Shown here: in pieces, positions 24,298-36,200 of the stretch
How the letters are laid out: each line of letters begins with the position of its first letter
Position numbering within the stretch: the stretch's first letter is position 1
DNA from: Chrysopilus asiliformis
Lineage: Eukaryota; Arthropoda; Insecta; Diptera; Rhagionidae
Assembly (NCBI GenBank): GCA_964034945.1
Contig: OZ035960.1
Location: 53,066,706-53,130,705, forward strand
DNA length: 64,000 bases
Reading direction: 5' to 3'
Program-made: the position numbers and the translations under genes
The notes under the pieces: model-generated
What the model saw: the letters and a program-made list of their open reading frames with translations, nothing else
Told to the model about the DNA's origin: nothing
The model's database searches: none

Positions 24298-27200
24298 TTA
24301 AAATCGGGATTTAAAGTTTGGTGGATACTGATTATAACGTGGACGTAAATTTGCATTTTGTTTCATGTAATCTTTTCCAGCCTGCCCTAATATTATGCCT
24401 TCATTGCCCTTCAAGTTGAGCTCTTTTTTGACTGACGAACTAACATCTGCGACGTCAATAATTTTTGGATTCTTTCGGTATTTATACCACCAGTATTCGA
24501 AAACTAGTGTAATACAGGCCATACCAATTCCAACGAATATCACAATGAAAACACCACCAATATTTTGAATGGATATGCCATCGGATTGATCTTCCACTTT
24601 TTCACACTTGGCAGCTTTGTCGTCTTTCTTCCACCATTTCTCCTTGAGTTTCTCCAATTGGCGTCTATTCAACAGGGACAAAATTCTGAAATTATCAAAA
24701 ATTATTGAAAAAAAATCAAACAAATTTAAGAGTATCTCTTTTTAAAAATTGTTACGCATTATTGAATTGATCCTTCAGTGGAGAGCCCTGCTGAACCGCA
24801 ATTGCATAGGGTTTCCGTGAGAATTCCTCACCGACTGTTTGTAAATCGCAATACTGCATTACTTGATAACGGATATCAGTGGCATCCCCAAGAAATGCAA
24901 ATCCCGTTGCTGTCGTTGAGTTTTTCACACGAAGAACAGCTTCTTCCAGCGTCAATGGAAGGCCAGCTTCCTGCATAGCTTGCCACATTTTCGTATATTT
25001 ATCGCTGACTGGATAATCCCATACGGCAAGTTTCGATCGCTCCAAAGGTGATAGGGAATCATTCAAGGATAAATCTTTCCATATTTCATAGAATCTCTGC
25101 TCAATTGCTGCCATCCGCTGGAAATAAGTCATTGCTGATGATCCATTTAGGGGTGCATATAAGATTTTATATTGTTTTGCCAAATCATCGAGCGATTCCA
25201 CTGGAGTGTCGAGACGTGAAACTGTTAAGAAGGCGGCCAAATTGGCAGTGTAAGATGCAATTATGATGAACCTGAAAAATTTACAATAGTCTGAAAAACT
25301 GAAATTTCATTTATTATTTCAGTTCTACCCAAAAAGCCACCAAGTAGCTGCAACCAATCGTCCTGATAAGTTCTTCGGTGCCTCTCCGCCCCCTTGAGGA
25401 GTCAATGATGTCATGCAGAACCAGAGACACTCCTTCAAATTGAATTCTCTCTTCTCATCGTCGTCCTTGTATTTATCACGGTTATTCTGATAGCTGTACG
25501 GACTCCACCGGTCGAATACCCACATTAAAAAACTTGTAAAGAAATACGCAGCCAAAATACAAAGCCAGACATTTGTTTCTAAGACCGTTAGAAATTTAAA
25601 AAGTGAACTTGGTGTGCTCGGTTGCTGCATCATAATTGTGACTCCGACAAGATCGTAGTACGGCACCGTAAAGTCAATAACGGTTTCCCTTTCGGCCATT
25701 ACCGACATTGAACCTAATCCAATGTCTGCCTCTTTTTCGATTAATTTCTTTACAATTCCATTCCATTCGCCATTTTCATCCATATTACCGAACTTCTTAT
25801 CCTCGACCTCTTGAATTTCGTAGTCGAATTTCACTTCTTTGGCAATTTCATCAATCAAGTCTATACAGTAACCTTTATATTTTTTTGGGGCGTGTTCATC
25901 GTACATTATAAATGGCGGTTGCTGTTATCCAAGATAAAATATTTTTACATTACATTTTTTTTACAGATTTTTGTAATTTGTGTGTAACATTCGTAGCTTT
26001 GATTGTTGCAAAATCAACAGAGAGTGTGAATAAATGTGACAAATCAAAAGAAATGAAAAATATAATGATTTCTTTGAAATATCGTAAATTAATTTTACAA
26101 ATGTAGAAAATGCGTTGTTTAAAAGGAATACGTTGTTAAGTTATGTGTCGCCGCTTTCTGAAAGACAAATAATAGAAATTCCTATTTGTATCCCGCTCAA
26201 CCTTGAGTAATATAAAGCGACATAAAATATTTTAATAAGTGAATATTAAAGTTTCAAGAGAAACAAAAAAAGTAAATATTCCAATATGTGCTGCAGTCCG
26301 AAACTGTTCAAATAAAAATACTAGACTGATCAAATACCGGTGGTTGCGCCTTATGCTACATTTACACGAATGACAAATTTGTCATTTTTTTCTTGTCATT
26401 ATGTTAATTCCCGTGTAAATGGCATAATTTTTGTAATTTTTTCTGTCAGAAAATGTCAATCTCTCATAAAAGAATGAACTTGTCCATTCTTTTATGCCAG
26501 ATTGTCATTCGTGCAAACGCAATATTAGTTATGACAACTTTAGTATTCAACTTTTGTCATAACTAATATTGCGTTTGCACGAATGACAATCTGGCATAAA
26601 AGAATGGACAAGTTCATTCTTTTATGAGAGATTGACATTTTCTGACAGAAAAAATTACAAAAATTATGCCATTTACACGGGAATTAACATAATGACAAGA
26701 AAAAAATTACAAATTTGTCATTCGTGTAAATGTAGCATTACAGTTTTATTTGATGTGCGCCTAAAGGAGCCTCCACACTTTCAATGCTACTTGACAAGTA
26801 TTTTTGATGAAAATTTTCGTCAAGTAACATTGATGAAGTTGCCTCCACACGTAACATTGAAGAGCATCCAAACGATCAATGTTACTTGAAACATGAGTCA
26901 TTCAAGTAAAATTGTCAAGTAACATTGAACGTGTGGAGGGTCCTTAAGGATTGCCGTCCGTCCTCTTTTCTTTGGACGCTGTTCACTTTTTAAGGACGTC
27001 TGGGGACTTAAATGTATTATTTGACCTATAAGCTGAGATAACTATTACAGTGTTCAGGAGTTTTTGTCAAAAAGAGACAAAACATAGATTTACAATTTTT
27101 TTTTGCAAGTTTGAGACTTTCAACTTTAGGGCATTTTAGAAGTGTGGCCTGTAGTAGATTTCTTCGGATACTTCTGAAATCCTTTATTTTGGTTTTTGGT

Positions 27201-30200
27201 ACATTTTTTTTGTTTATTTTTGTTTGTTTGCATTGTTTTATGTTTTGCTGTAAAAAAAATTGTTTTCTTTTTTGGAAATTTGATTTGCTTTGAGCGGGAG
27301 CAAATTTATATGCGGTGGTGGTATAGTGGGGTAGTATAATGATGATGGCAATGGTATCTTTCTGTATCCAGGTCCGACTCCAATCAGTTACGCATCTAGG
27401 GTATGTCGTGCCCATAACATTGCTCAAGCTTTTTCAACCAAATAGTTAAAATTTTAATCTTTTTGGTTAATATTTTAAACCAAGAAAAATTGAATTTTTA
27501 AACTTCTAACTTCACTTTTTCATCTTTTCGGTTTAATTTTTAAACTTTTTAGTTCACTTTTACCTTTTTCCCGGTTGAATTTTTCCACTTTTGTTACCGA
27601 AATTACATTGTAAAAAATTTTCAACTGTTTGGTTGAATTATTCAAAATTTAAACCAAAAGTATAAAATTTCAAGTGTTTAGGATCAATTTTTTCAACTAA
27701 GTTAGTTTAAAAATGCACATTTTAACTCTAAAAAGTTGAAATACTCAACCTAGATTCTAGAAGAAGTTTGAATACATCAGACTTTAGTTTTTATTGCATC
27801 AAGTTATATACATATATTCTATCAAGTTGACTATTCTATCAAGTTGTATAAATGTTAACAATTAAAAAAACATAACAAAAGCTATAATTGCCAATCTGGC
27901 AATCATTGGAGACCCGTATTGTGATATTCGTATCAAAATTCGAACAGTTGTACCAAAATTCCACTTTGAAGTCAAACTTTCCAATAAGATTTTTTAAAAT
28001 TTTTTCCAATCGGATTTTGATGTATGGGAGTTTTTTGTAGAATCATATCCTAAATAACTTTTGTTCTTGGACTTTTTTGATAAGATGCACCGTTTTTGAG
28101 ATATTCACAAAAAACGATTTCGTTCGTCCCCCCTAATGGTCCATTTTTGCCCATTAACGAACTTAGCCTCGCATTTTACAAAAAACGGATCTGTGCAAAA
28201 TTTCAAGTCTCTAGCTCAATCCGTGCGCCCGCAATCCGCGCCACAGACGGACAGACAGACGGACGGACATGCAAAATTCAATTTTTTTTATCATTCTAAA
28301 CACACTGGTGTAATTCATTTTTGTGTGTGATGACGGGATCTTGGCGTTACAAACGGTAAGGCAAAGTTAATATACCCTTTGGTTTCACCATACGGGTATA
28401 ATGATAAAATTTTCTCCATAAATTCTCGTTAAATATAATAGTTATACTAAAATCGGTAAATTCGCTTTAATTTTTCAACATTTAATAAAAAGCGAGGAAA
28501 TATTTATACATTATAAATACTGTAAAATATGTAAAAAACACACTACTACAATCTCAAAAGCTGTCAAAACCAAAGATTTTATTTTTTTTAAAAGGTAATT
28601 GCGCGTTTCTATAAAGTGTACCGCATAAAGTATTGTAGTGCGTCGCTAGTTATTAAAAAATACAACAACTTTTTATAAGGTTTACCGATACAATGTCTTT
28701 CTAAGCATTTATGAAGATTATTGTATTAACCTTAAATAATTATTCGTAACAATAAAAAAATTATTCTTTTTTTGTTGTTCTGAACCTGTATAACTTGATA
28801 GAATAGTTTTCTTGAAAAATCAAAAGGCTTGAAATCTTCATTTATTTTCAAATAGTCATGTTCAAACAATTTTTACCCCATTCTCTGTTTATACATATCC
28901 ATTCATATGTCAAAAACGCGACGTCGTAAGAGGATGAAACCACCCGTAGTTTAAAGATAATTAGACAGGGATTTAATTTATTTAATAAAAAGAAGAGAAA
29001 AAAATAACCAGTAAAACTTTTGAGAAATTAAAAAAAATAATTACTTTGATGGCCAATATCTCCAAACTGACATATCTGACGTATGAAAATTGGTTCATTA
29101 GTTTAGGTCGATTTAATATGTACCTAAATACACATTTTTTGAATTTACCCTATAATTCTGTGTGGGTGCAATATAGACGCCCCCCCCCCCCTCCTCCCTT
29201 CGATATATTTTTTTTTCATGAAATTGATAATAGAATCACCCTCTTCAGGATTAGGATTTATGTCTGATACACCCGGTATAGTTGACTTTAAAAACTCAGA
29301 TGCACGAGACGTATAATGTTTAACATGATCTGCGCCATATTCTATACCATTAATTTTTTTTATGTCATAAAATTAAACGATCTCTCCTGTATTCCTATTA
29401 TACTAAAGGCGCTTCCTATTATACTAAAGGCGCTTATTTCAAATTGTTTTTCTTAAATAAGTCGACCCCGCTCCCACTTCTCCCCTCACCTACAAGCTTA
29501 TTTTAAAAATAATAAAAATTGCGGCACATAGGATTCGAACCAGGGACCAATAGCTTGCACCCCTACAGACATAGCGATTGAGCCACTCACAATTCTGGCA
29601 TTAGTTGTTTAAATGTATTATAGGTGCAACAAATTAAGCAAACTTTGATCGAAATCATGAATTCAAAAAAGTGTTTGACGTATTTATAAATTCAAAAAAA
29701 AAAATTAGGTTTGACGGATAAATCAACAAAGTTTTTTAAACGTATTTTCGTCACCAAGTTTTTGAGTGACTGAATAGTGTAGCGTGGAAGTGATTAGCTC
29801 CGAGTAAATGTTTCTGTTGGTTCATTTTTTTTTTTTAATTTTTGATTTTATTGTTTAAATGTTATTCATATATTATAATAACCTTATAGGTTTTAAGGCT
29901 TGTGTTCAAAATTTGAGAAGTACTCAACCGATTTGGACGAACTTTTTAAGGGCAGGCCAACTGCAACACGGGGAAAGCTATGGCCTAATTGCAGATTTTT
30001 CAGTCCCATGACAAAATTTGTTTGTTTAAATGATTTTTAGAGGTTTTTCTTTGTGGTAAATTTGATTTTTGTGAAGCTTTATCGAGTTTTGAATATATTC
30101 ATATATTAATTTTTTTTTGTTAAACATCAAATGAACGCTGAAAATGATCTGAAATGATCCAATACAGGAAAACCTGTTTTAGCCAGACTCGCACAGAACC

Positions 30201-33200
30201 AAGAAATTCGTCCAGCTGAGACAGATTTTCGGCTTATACAGGTTGGACTAAAAAACACGGGTTTTTATTTTGTTTTACGATAATGTAACTATATACAAAA
30301 CTATGCGATGAAACCTCGTAGTGTAAACTTTTGAATTTGTGCATTACTTTTGAGCCTAAAAATGTCCCAGTTCTTGAACAATGATCCGGTTTATAAAAAA
30401 ATATGTTTCTTCGACATACATGTAACAATAAAAAGTAGGAAGATTTCGAATTGATTTCAATTAGAGACGAGAGATGAAAAATACTCCCAATAAAACTGTT
30501 GTCTGACGTTTTTATGAAAGAAATTTTTCCTCTAAACTATGTCTCCCTTCTCCTTGCTGAAACAAGATCTACTTGAAGCGTCTTTTTATAACATAAGTTA
30601 ATAACTTTGTGCAAGATTTTATGCATTTTCAAAACTTGCGGATATGGTTTTAAGCATAAACTATTGCTGTGGGTTTGAATAACCCTTCTGGAGCTTGGAA
30701 ACGAACAAAATCATTTTACATTGATTTTTCTGTTAAAATGTTGATAGAACTCCAATTAGAATTCAAACTATAGATTTATTTTGGTCTTTAGAACCTTTTT
30801 GGTTCAAAGTATTTTTCAAAAAATCCTAAAATCTTTTTTATTTGTATGGGGGAGGGGAGAGCAAATATTCCGATTTACCCACTGACTAGGGCAAATCAAA
30901 TTTTTATGTCATGCTAAACACACTATTGTAACTAATTTTTTGATCGTGCGATTTGTTCTATGCTTTAGAAATGGTATACTAACTCTAAAAACATAACAAA
31001 AGCTATAATTGCCAATTATTGAAAACCCGTATGGTGATTTAAGTGAATGGCGAACAGTTTTATCAAAATTCCACTATGAAGTCAAACTTTCCAATAAGAT
31101 TTTTTAAAATTTGTTCCAATCGGATTTTGATGTATGGAAGTTTTATGTAGAATAATATCCTGAATAACTTTTGTTCTTGGACTTTTTTGATAAGATGCAC
31201 CGTTTTTGAGATATTCACAAAAAACCATTTCGTTCGTATGGGGGGTACCCCCCCTAATGGTCCATTTTTGCCCATTAACGAACTTAGCCTCGCATTTTAC
31301 GAAAAACGGATCTGTGCAAACTTTCAAGTCTCTAGCTCAATCCGTGCGCCCGCAATCCGCGCCACAGACGGACAGACAGACGGACGGACGGACAATGATT
31401 GCCAGATTGGCAATTATAGCTTTTGTTATGTTTTTAATTTCAACTTTTCTTATGTCTAAAAAGGTCTTGAAAATTGAAATAAAATATAGAAATGCTTTTC
31501 CCAGGGAGATTTACTAATCATGCCAATCGCGAATATCTAAATATGTGTGAATGTGTATAAACATGTGTGAATGTGTATAAAAATGTGTAGATGTTGGAGT
31601 TATAGAATTCAAAATACAATAATTTATACAATTAAAAAAGGTATGGCACAATAAAATTGTATACATTTTTTTGAAGTCATACTTTTTTTTTATTAAAGTA
31701 AATAACCCGATTGATACATTATTTAAAAAAAACTCATGTTAATGGTGAATATAGGGCCTAACTAGTCTTCACGAGGCTTACTATTACCACTTGTGTCACA
31801 CAATATGTACGTCGATCAAAGTTTAAAGACAACCTATGTTAGAATAGAATAGATTGTGTAAAAAATTACAATTAAAATACGAAAAACTTAAATATGGTGA
31901 AATTTTAAGGTGAAACTAGCTTGGCCTTAGCTTGGCCCCAGATTGACCAAATAGTGGCGCTTTTAATGCGAAACTAGCCTCTACGAGGTCTGCTCTAAAG
32001 TTATCATGTCACAAACCGTTGTTTGGAGAAAAAGTAGTAAGTGCTAGAAGACCGCAAAAGATTTACCTCTATCTTCGGTAATACAGTCACTTTGCCCAAT
32101 AATTTTGTATAAACTGAAACTCAGTGACTGCAAAATACAGTGGAGGCCCAATATATCGACCTACATATATAATGTTCAGCCCCTACGTTAAATCGGGTTC
32201 GTTATAACGAAATGCGCATTAAATATCCACATATGTTTTTATGAACGTTATCATAATGAGATTTTAGATTGAGGTAAATTTTAATACGATTTATTCTTAA
32301 GTGGGATAATGCTTTAACGTATGTATAAGCGTCACAAATCCAACTTAAACTGATTACATTACCTTAAAAGTTTAATTTTTCGCGACGATTTCACGTATAA
32401 CACACATTATTTACGAAACAAATAGTTTTTCGTTATATAGAATAACAAAATTTTTCGTCTTTCACTATAGAGATGCTAATAATAATAATAATAATAATAA
32501 TAATACAATAATATAATAATAATACGTAATAATAATTCGAAACTGCTGTTCGCTATACTGGACGTTCGTTATATAGGTATACAATATAGTGGACGCCCGG
32601 AAGGGAAATTTTTTCTTCGCGGGTAAAAATATCTGTAACGGTTCTCGAAATATTTGAAAAAATTGTTCACATAAGATATTTCAGTAAATTCAATCACACG
32701 AAAAACTTAAATATTGACCAATTTTAAAATAAAACTAGCTTGGCCAAACAGTGGGCTTTTAGTACGAAACTAGCGTCTACGAGTGATAACCTACCCTAGA
32801 GTTATCACGTTACAAACTATTTTTTGTGAGAAAAACACTAAGTGCTGGCGAAATCTTTTGCGGTCTTCTAGCACTTACTACTTTTTCTCCAAACAACGGT
32901 TTGTGACATGATAACTTTAGAGCAGACCTCGTAGAGGCTAGTTTCGCATTAAAAGCGCCACTATTTGGTCAATCTGGGGCCAAGCTAAGGCCAAGCTCAA
33001 TAACAAACTACTGTATTTGGTAGAATGTATACTTACGACTACTGTGACAACACGATAGACAACATCAGCCGTTAAATTCTTCATATCCTGCTCATTAACT
33101 GTTAATGGTGAATTAATACCAGCCACCCAAGTTCCTAGTGATTTTGTATTGACTGATGCACCATCTCGGATTGACACAGCACTAATTTCCATATCAAATT

Positions 33201-36200
33201 TCATATAGCTATATCCATTGAATGGCGATCCAGGTTTTGTGGCAAGATCAAACGACCCAAATGATTGCTGATGGGACACCTATACAGAATATAAAAGGAT
33301 TAAAATAAGTTTTCTTACATTCTGATTTCAAAACAAACCCCGGCAAAAAATGATCGCAAATCGATATTCCGGTCAGGAGTGTTCGTACCATCAAAATCAT
33401 CGCAACTCAAGTAGCGCATATTTTTTGGCCAACTGCCACTTTGGAACATTTCTCTGTAATAATCCGTGGATTTTTGAAAATACAATTTAAAAATTAGAAC
33501 AAATAATACTCACTTTATTGCGAGAAACGTTCTCAGGGCTAAATCAAAATAAAACGCGGATCCGATTTCTGGCTCCTCCTTAAGACCAAAAGTTGTTCGA
33601 AGAAGACCCATTTGATCTCTCGTTTTAGGATCAGCGATTGGTTTCAAATACATAATGGTAGCATTGTCACAGTTACATGTTATATCACCTTTGTACTGCG
33701 TTATAGCGTGCCATGCGAAATTCCTTTTAAAATATTCCTTTTTCGCAGACTCTGCAAAAAACGTTCTTTTATACCCACAGAAACATTCAAGAAAAAAATA
33801 CGTTACCAAGAACCATCTTTATTGAATGTAAATTCCCAAGAATAAAAAAATTATTTATGTCGAGATTTCGGAGTTTCTCAATTTGAAGGTGGCGGTCACC
33901 GTCTGGTGCTATTGCCGTTATTACGTGCCGCGTGGGAATATTTTGTAACAACGATTTGTACTTATGGTCCATCACTAAACAGTGTTGAAAATTTTTAAAT
34001 AATTTAAAAATCAGTGCTTGTAGAATATCATACCGAATGTTTCATCATATAAAATAGCGGCATTTGTTATATTCATATACGTTACGATGCTTCTCACAAT
34101 CTCTGGAATTACATCGGCTGGAGGCATCACCTGGGAAGTATCAATTTTTTATATAAATTTTGACTTTAAAACGTCATATAGTGATTTTTTACTTATAAAT
34201 CTATATTATCTATTATACTTTCTGAAAACAGAAATGCCGATACTGGGTGTCAGTGTTGGCAACGTAATTTACGTCGAATTAATTACACGTAAATAATGTA
34301 TGTATCTAACCTCCAATTTGAAATATTTAGGTATTTAATGTATCTAATTGGAAATTCGCCGGCTACAGCAAGAAAACTTTTTGTGATGTGGAAATAAATG
34401 ATTAAATTCCTCGTTTTAACCCTTTGCACTCCGAGTGTTTTTTACTAACTCTTTCAGACCCGGTGGTTACATTTGTACACATTAAAGTTTTTCCCAAATA
34501 TAACAATTTCATAAGATTATTTCGTATTTGAGACCGGTTGCGAACGTTTGTACACATTACAAGCTATCGAAAACAGTAATAGATCTTGGATTTTTTTTTT
34601 CAATATTTTCTTACTCTTATTTACCCACTTTATCAACACAAATTTTATCACAACCAAATTTTTTAAAAAAATTTAAGGGTTAAGAGTGCAGCAACTCCGA
34701 GACATTTTTGCTTTGGAGCATCTGAAAATTGAACTTCTGTTTTACTATAAAAAGATCTTAATGTGCAACTTTGAACACAGAATCTGCTAGTAATTCAGCG
34801 CAAACTACACTTTGTAACTATTTTCGGGTTTTACTCAGAATAATCAGTGGCGCCATGACGGCGCCAACGGAGTTAGTGCACTGATAGCAAATGGCCCAAT
34901 AGCGGCGCCTACGGAGTGCAAAGGGTTAAATGTATTTTCCTAAATATTACTTATATAAGAAAGAGAGTGTGGTACTTTAGTTCATATATTTTTTTAAATT
35001 TAAAAAATAATTGAGCTAACTTAATGGACGTCGTCAATTTGGGTAATGTCTTCCATTTGAAGGAAAATGTAAAGATGAATTAGTTTTGTTAAAAATACAG
35101 TTTATTTATAATTGGGGTATGAATAACACTCCACTTTGTAAAGGTGCGCTAAATTTCTGCAGGAGAGCCTGTTTTCCAACACAAAATCAAATTATTCTAT
35201 TTAACTACACTGTAGAAAATTGATTTGAATTTAAACCGAAAAATGGGGTAAAAACGGGGTAAATTTACAAAAACGTCGTAAAATTTCGAAAAAAAATCAG
35301 AATTTAGCTCGCACACCATTTAAGTTGTAAAATCACCCAAAAAAACATTAATCTTACACTAGAAATAGAGTAATTTTAAACCTTGCGTAAAATTTCGACC
35401 AATAATCGTATTTTTACTCTCATTTTGGTGTAAAAACACGCTCACAGGGTATTTTTGCATTATTGAACGGACAATTTCATTATTTCACAATGCAGTTGAC
35501 GGATATTCGCTCTGGTTTGATGGAGCTATGTTGCCTTAACTGGGCAGACATGCCCGACCTGTTGGGGGGAAATTTGGATGTGAAAATATCCGCTACATAG
35601 CTTTTAAGCCATTACGACTCGGTGTAATTTTACTACTATTATAGTAGGAAAATGGTTTCCTACTATTATAGGGGTAAAATTACAATAAAATTTTCTAGAG
35701 TGTACATTAGCTACAATTAAATACATTAATTACAATTATATAGATTAGCTACGTTAATTACATGTAACGAATAAAAATCAATTAATTCCGTGTAAATTAC
35801 CAACACTGCTGGGAGTGCGCCATTTAACAATTTTCAATTATCCTGGCTGATTTATTTTTGAGCTACGTGTTCTTTGTTAACACTAGTGCGCTCGAAATAT
35901 ACTGAAAATTCCGCGGTATGGCGCCGTATTATTTTTTTTTGTGGGATGCCTTTAAAGATCGATGTTACGCTGATAATCCAAAGACAATTAAGGCACTTCG
36001 TCAAATTTTCGCTGACCTCAAATCAGCGAAAATATACTTGGGTTGACCAGATGGGCTACTGCAAAGCCAGGCAGCCATTTGAATGAAATTATATTTCATC
36101 ATTGATTGGAAGCTTTATTAAACTGTTTTTATAGCAATTTTAAAAATAAACCACCCGATAGCCACGTAAGAAAAAATAAAAATCAACCAACTTTCTTTAG

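Larger units (their letters stand above)
31745..33003. repeat. Four-unit direct/inverted repeat cluster
   Basis: Unit A at 31887-32065 (plus) is inverted almost perfectly at about 32850-33003, sharing GCCTCTACGAGGTCTGCTCT and CACAAACCGTTGTTTGGAGA. A diverged plus-strand unit lies at 32697-32860 and a more diverged one at about 31745-31850 (ACTAGTCTTCACGAGGCTTA). The cluster ends about 34 bp from the donor of Ir25a exon 8. The 800-bp gap between the arms holds a possible pogo-like relic and an AAT microsatellite. Confidence 0.75.
25922..33036. other. Ir25a intron 8, repeat-rich
   Basis: This 7.1-kb intron separates the amino-terminal domain from ligand-binding S1. It contains a 390-bp palindrome, a TAA-flanked MITE, two family R copies, tRNA-like boxes, and the four-unit cluster by exon 8. 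Between these, 27430-27780 is an imperfect low-complexity stretch of TTTTTAAAC/TTTTGGTT motifs, 29179-29195 is a poly-C run, and the rest is AT-rich without visible exons. Confidence 0.7.

Noticed and set aside
26341..26760. CRISPR-like or direct-repeat array
   Set aside because: The repetition is a single large palindrome, not regularly spaced direct repeats.
28096..28330. Frames with TDGQTDGRT or TDRQTDG in family R copies, seen several times
   Set aside because: The similar proteins at 28096, 31187, 31206, 62312 and 62370 come only from R being repeated; both orientations and frames are open because of the microsatellite.
35915..36095. Host gene fragment
   Set aside because: The phrases match the C-terminal catalytic region of mariner/Tc1 transposases.
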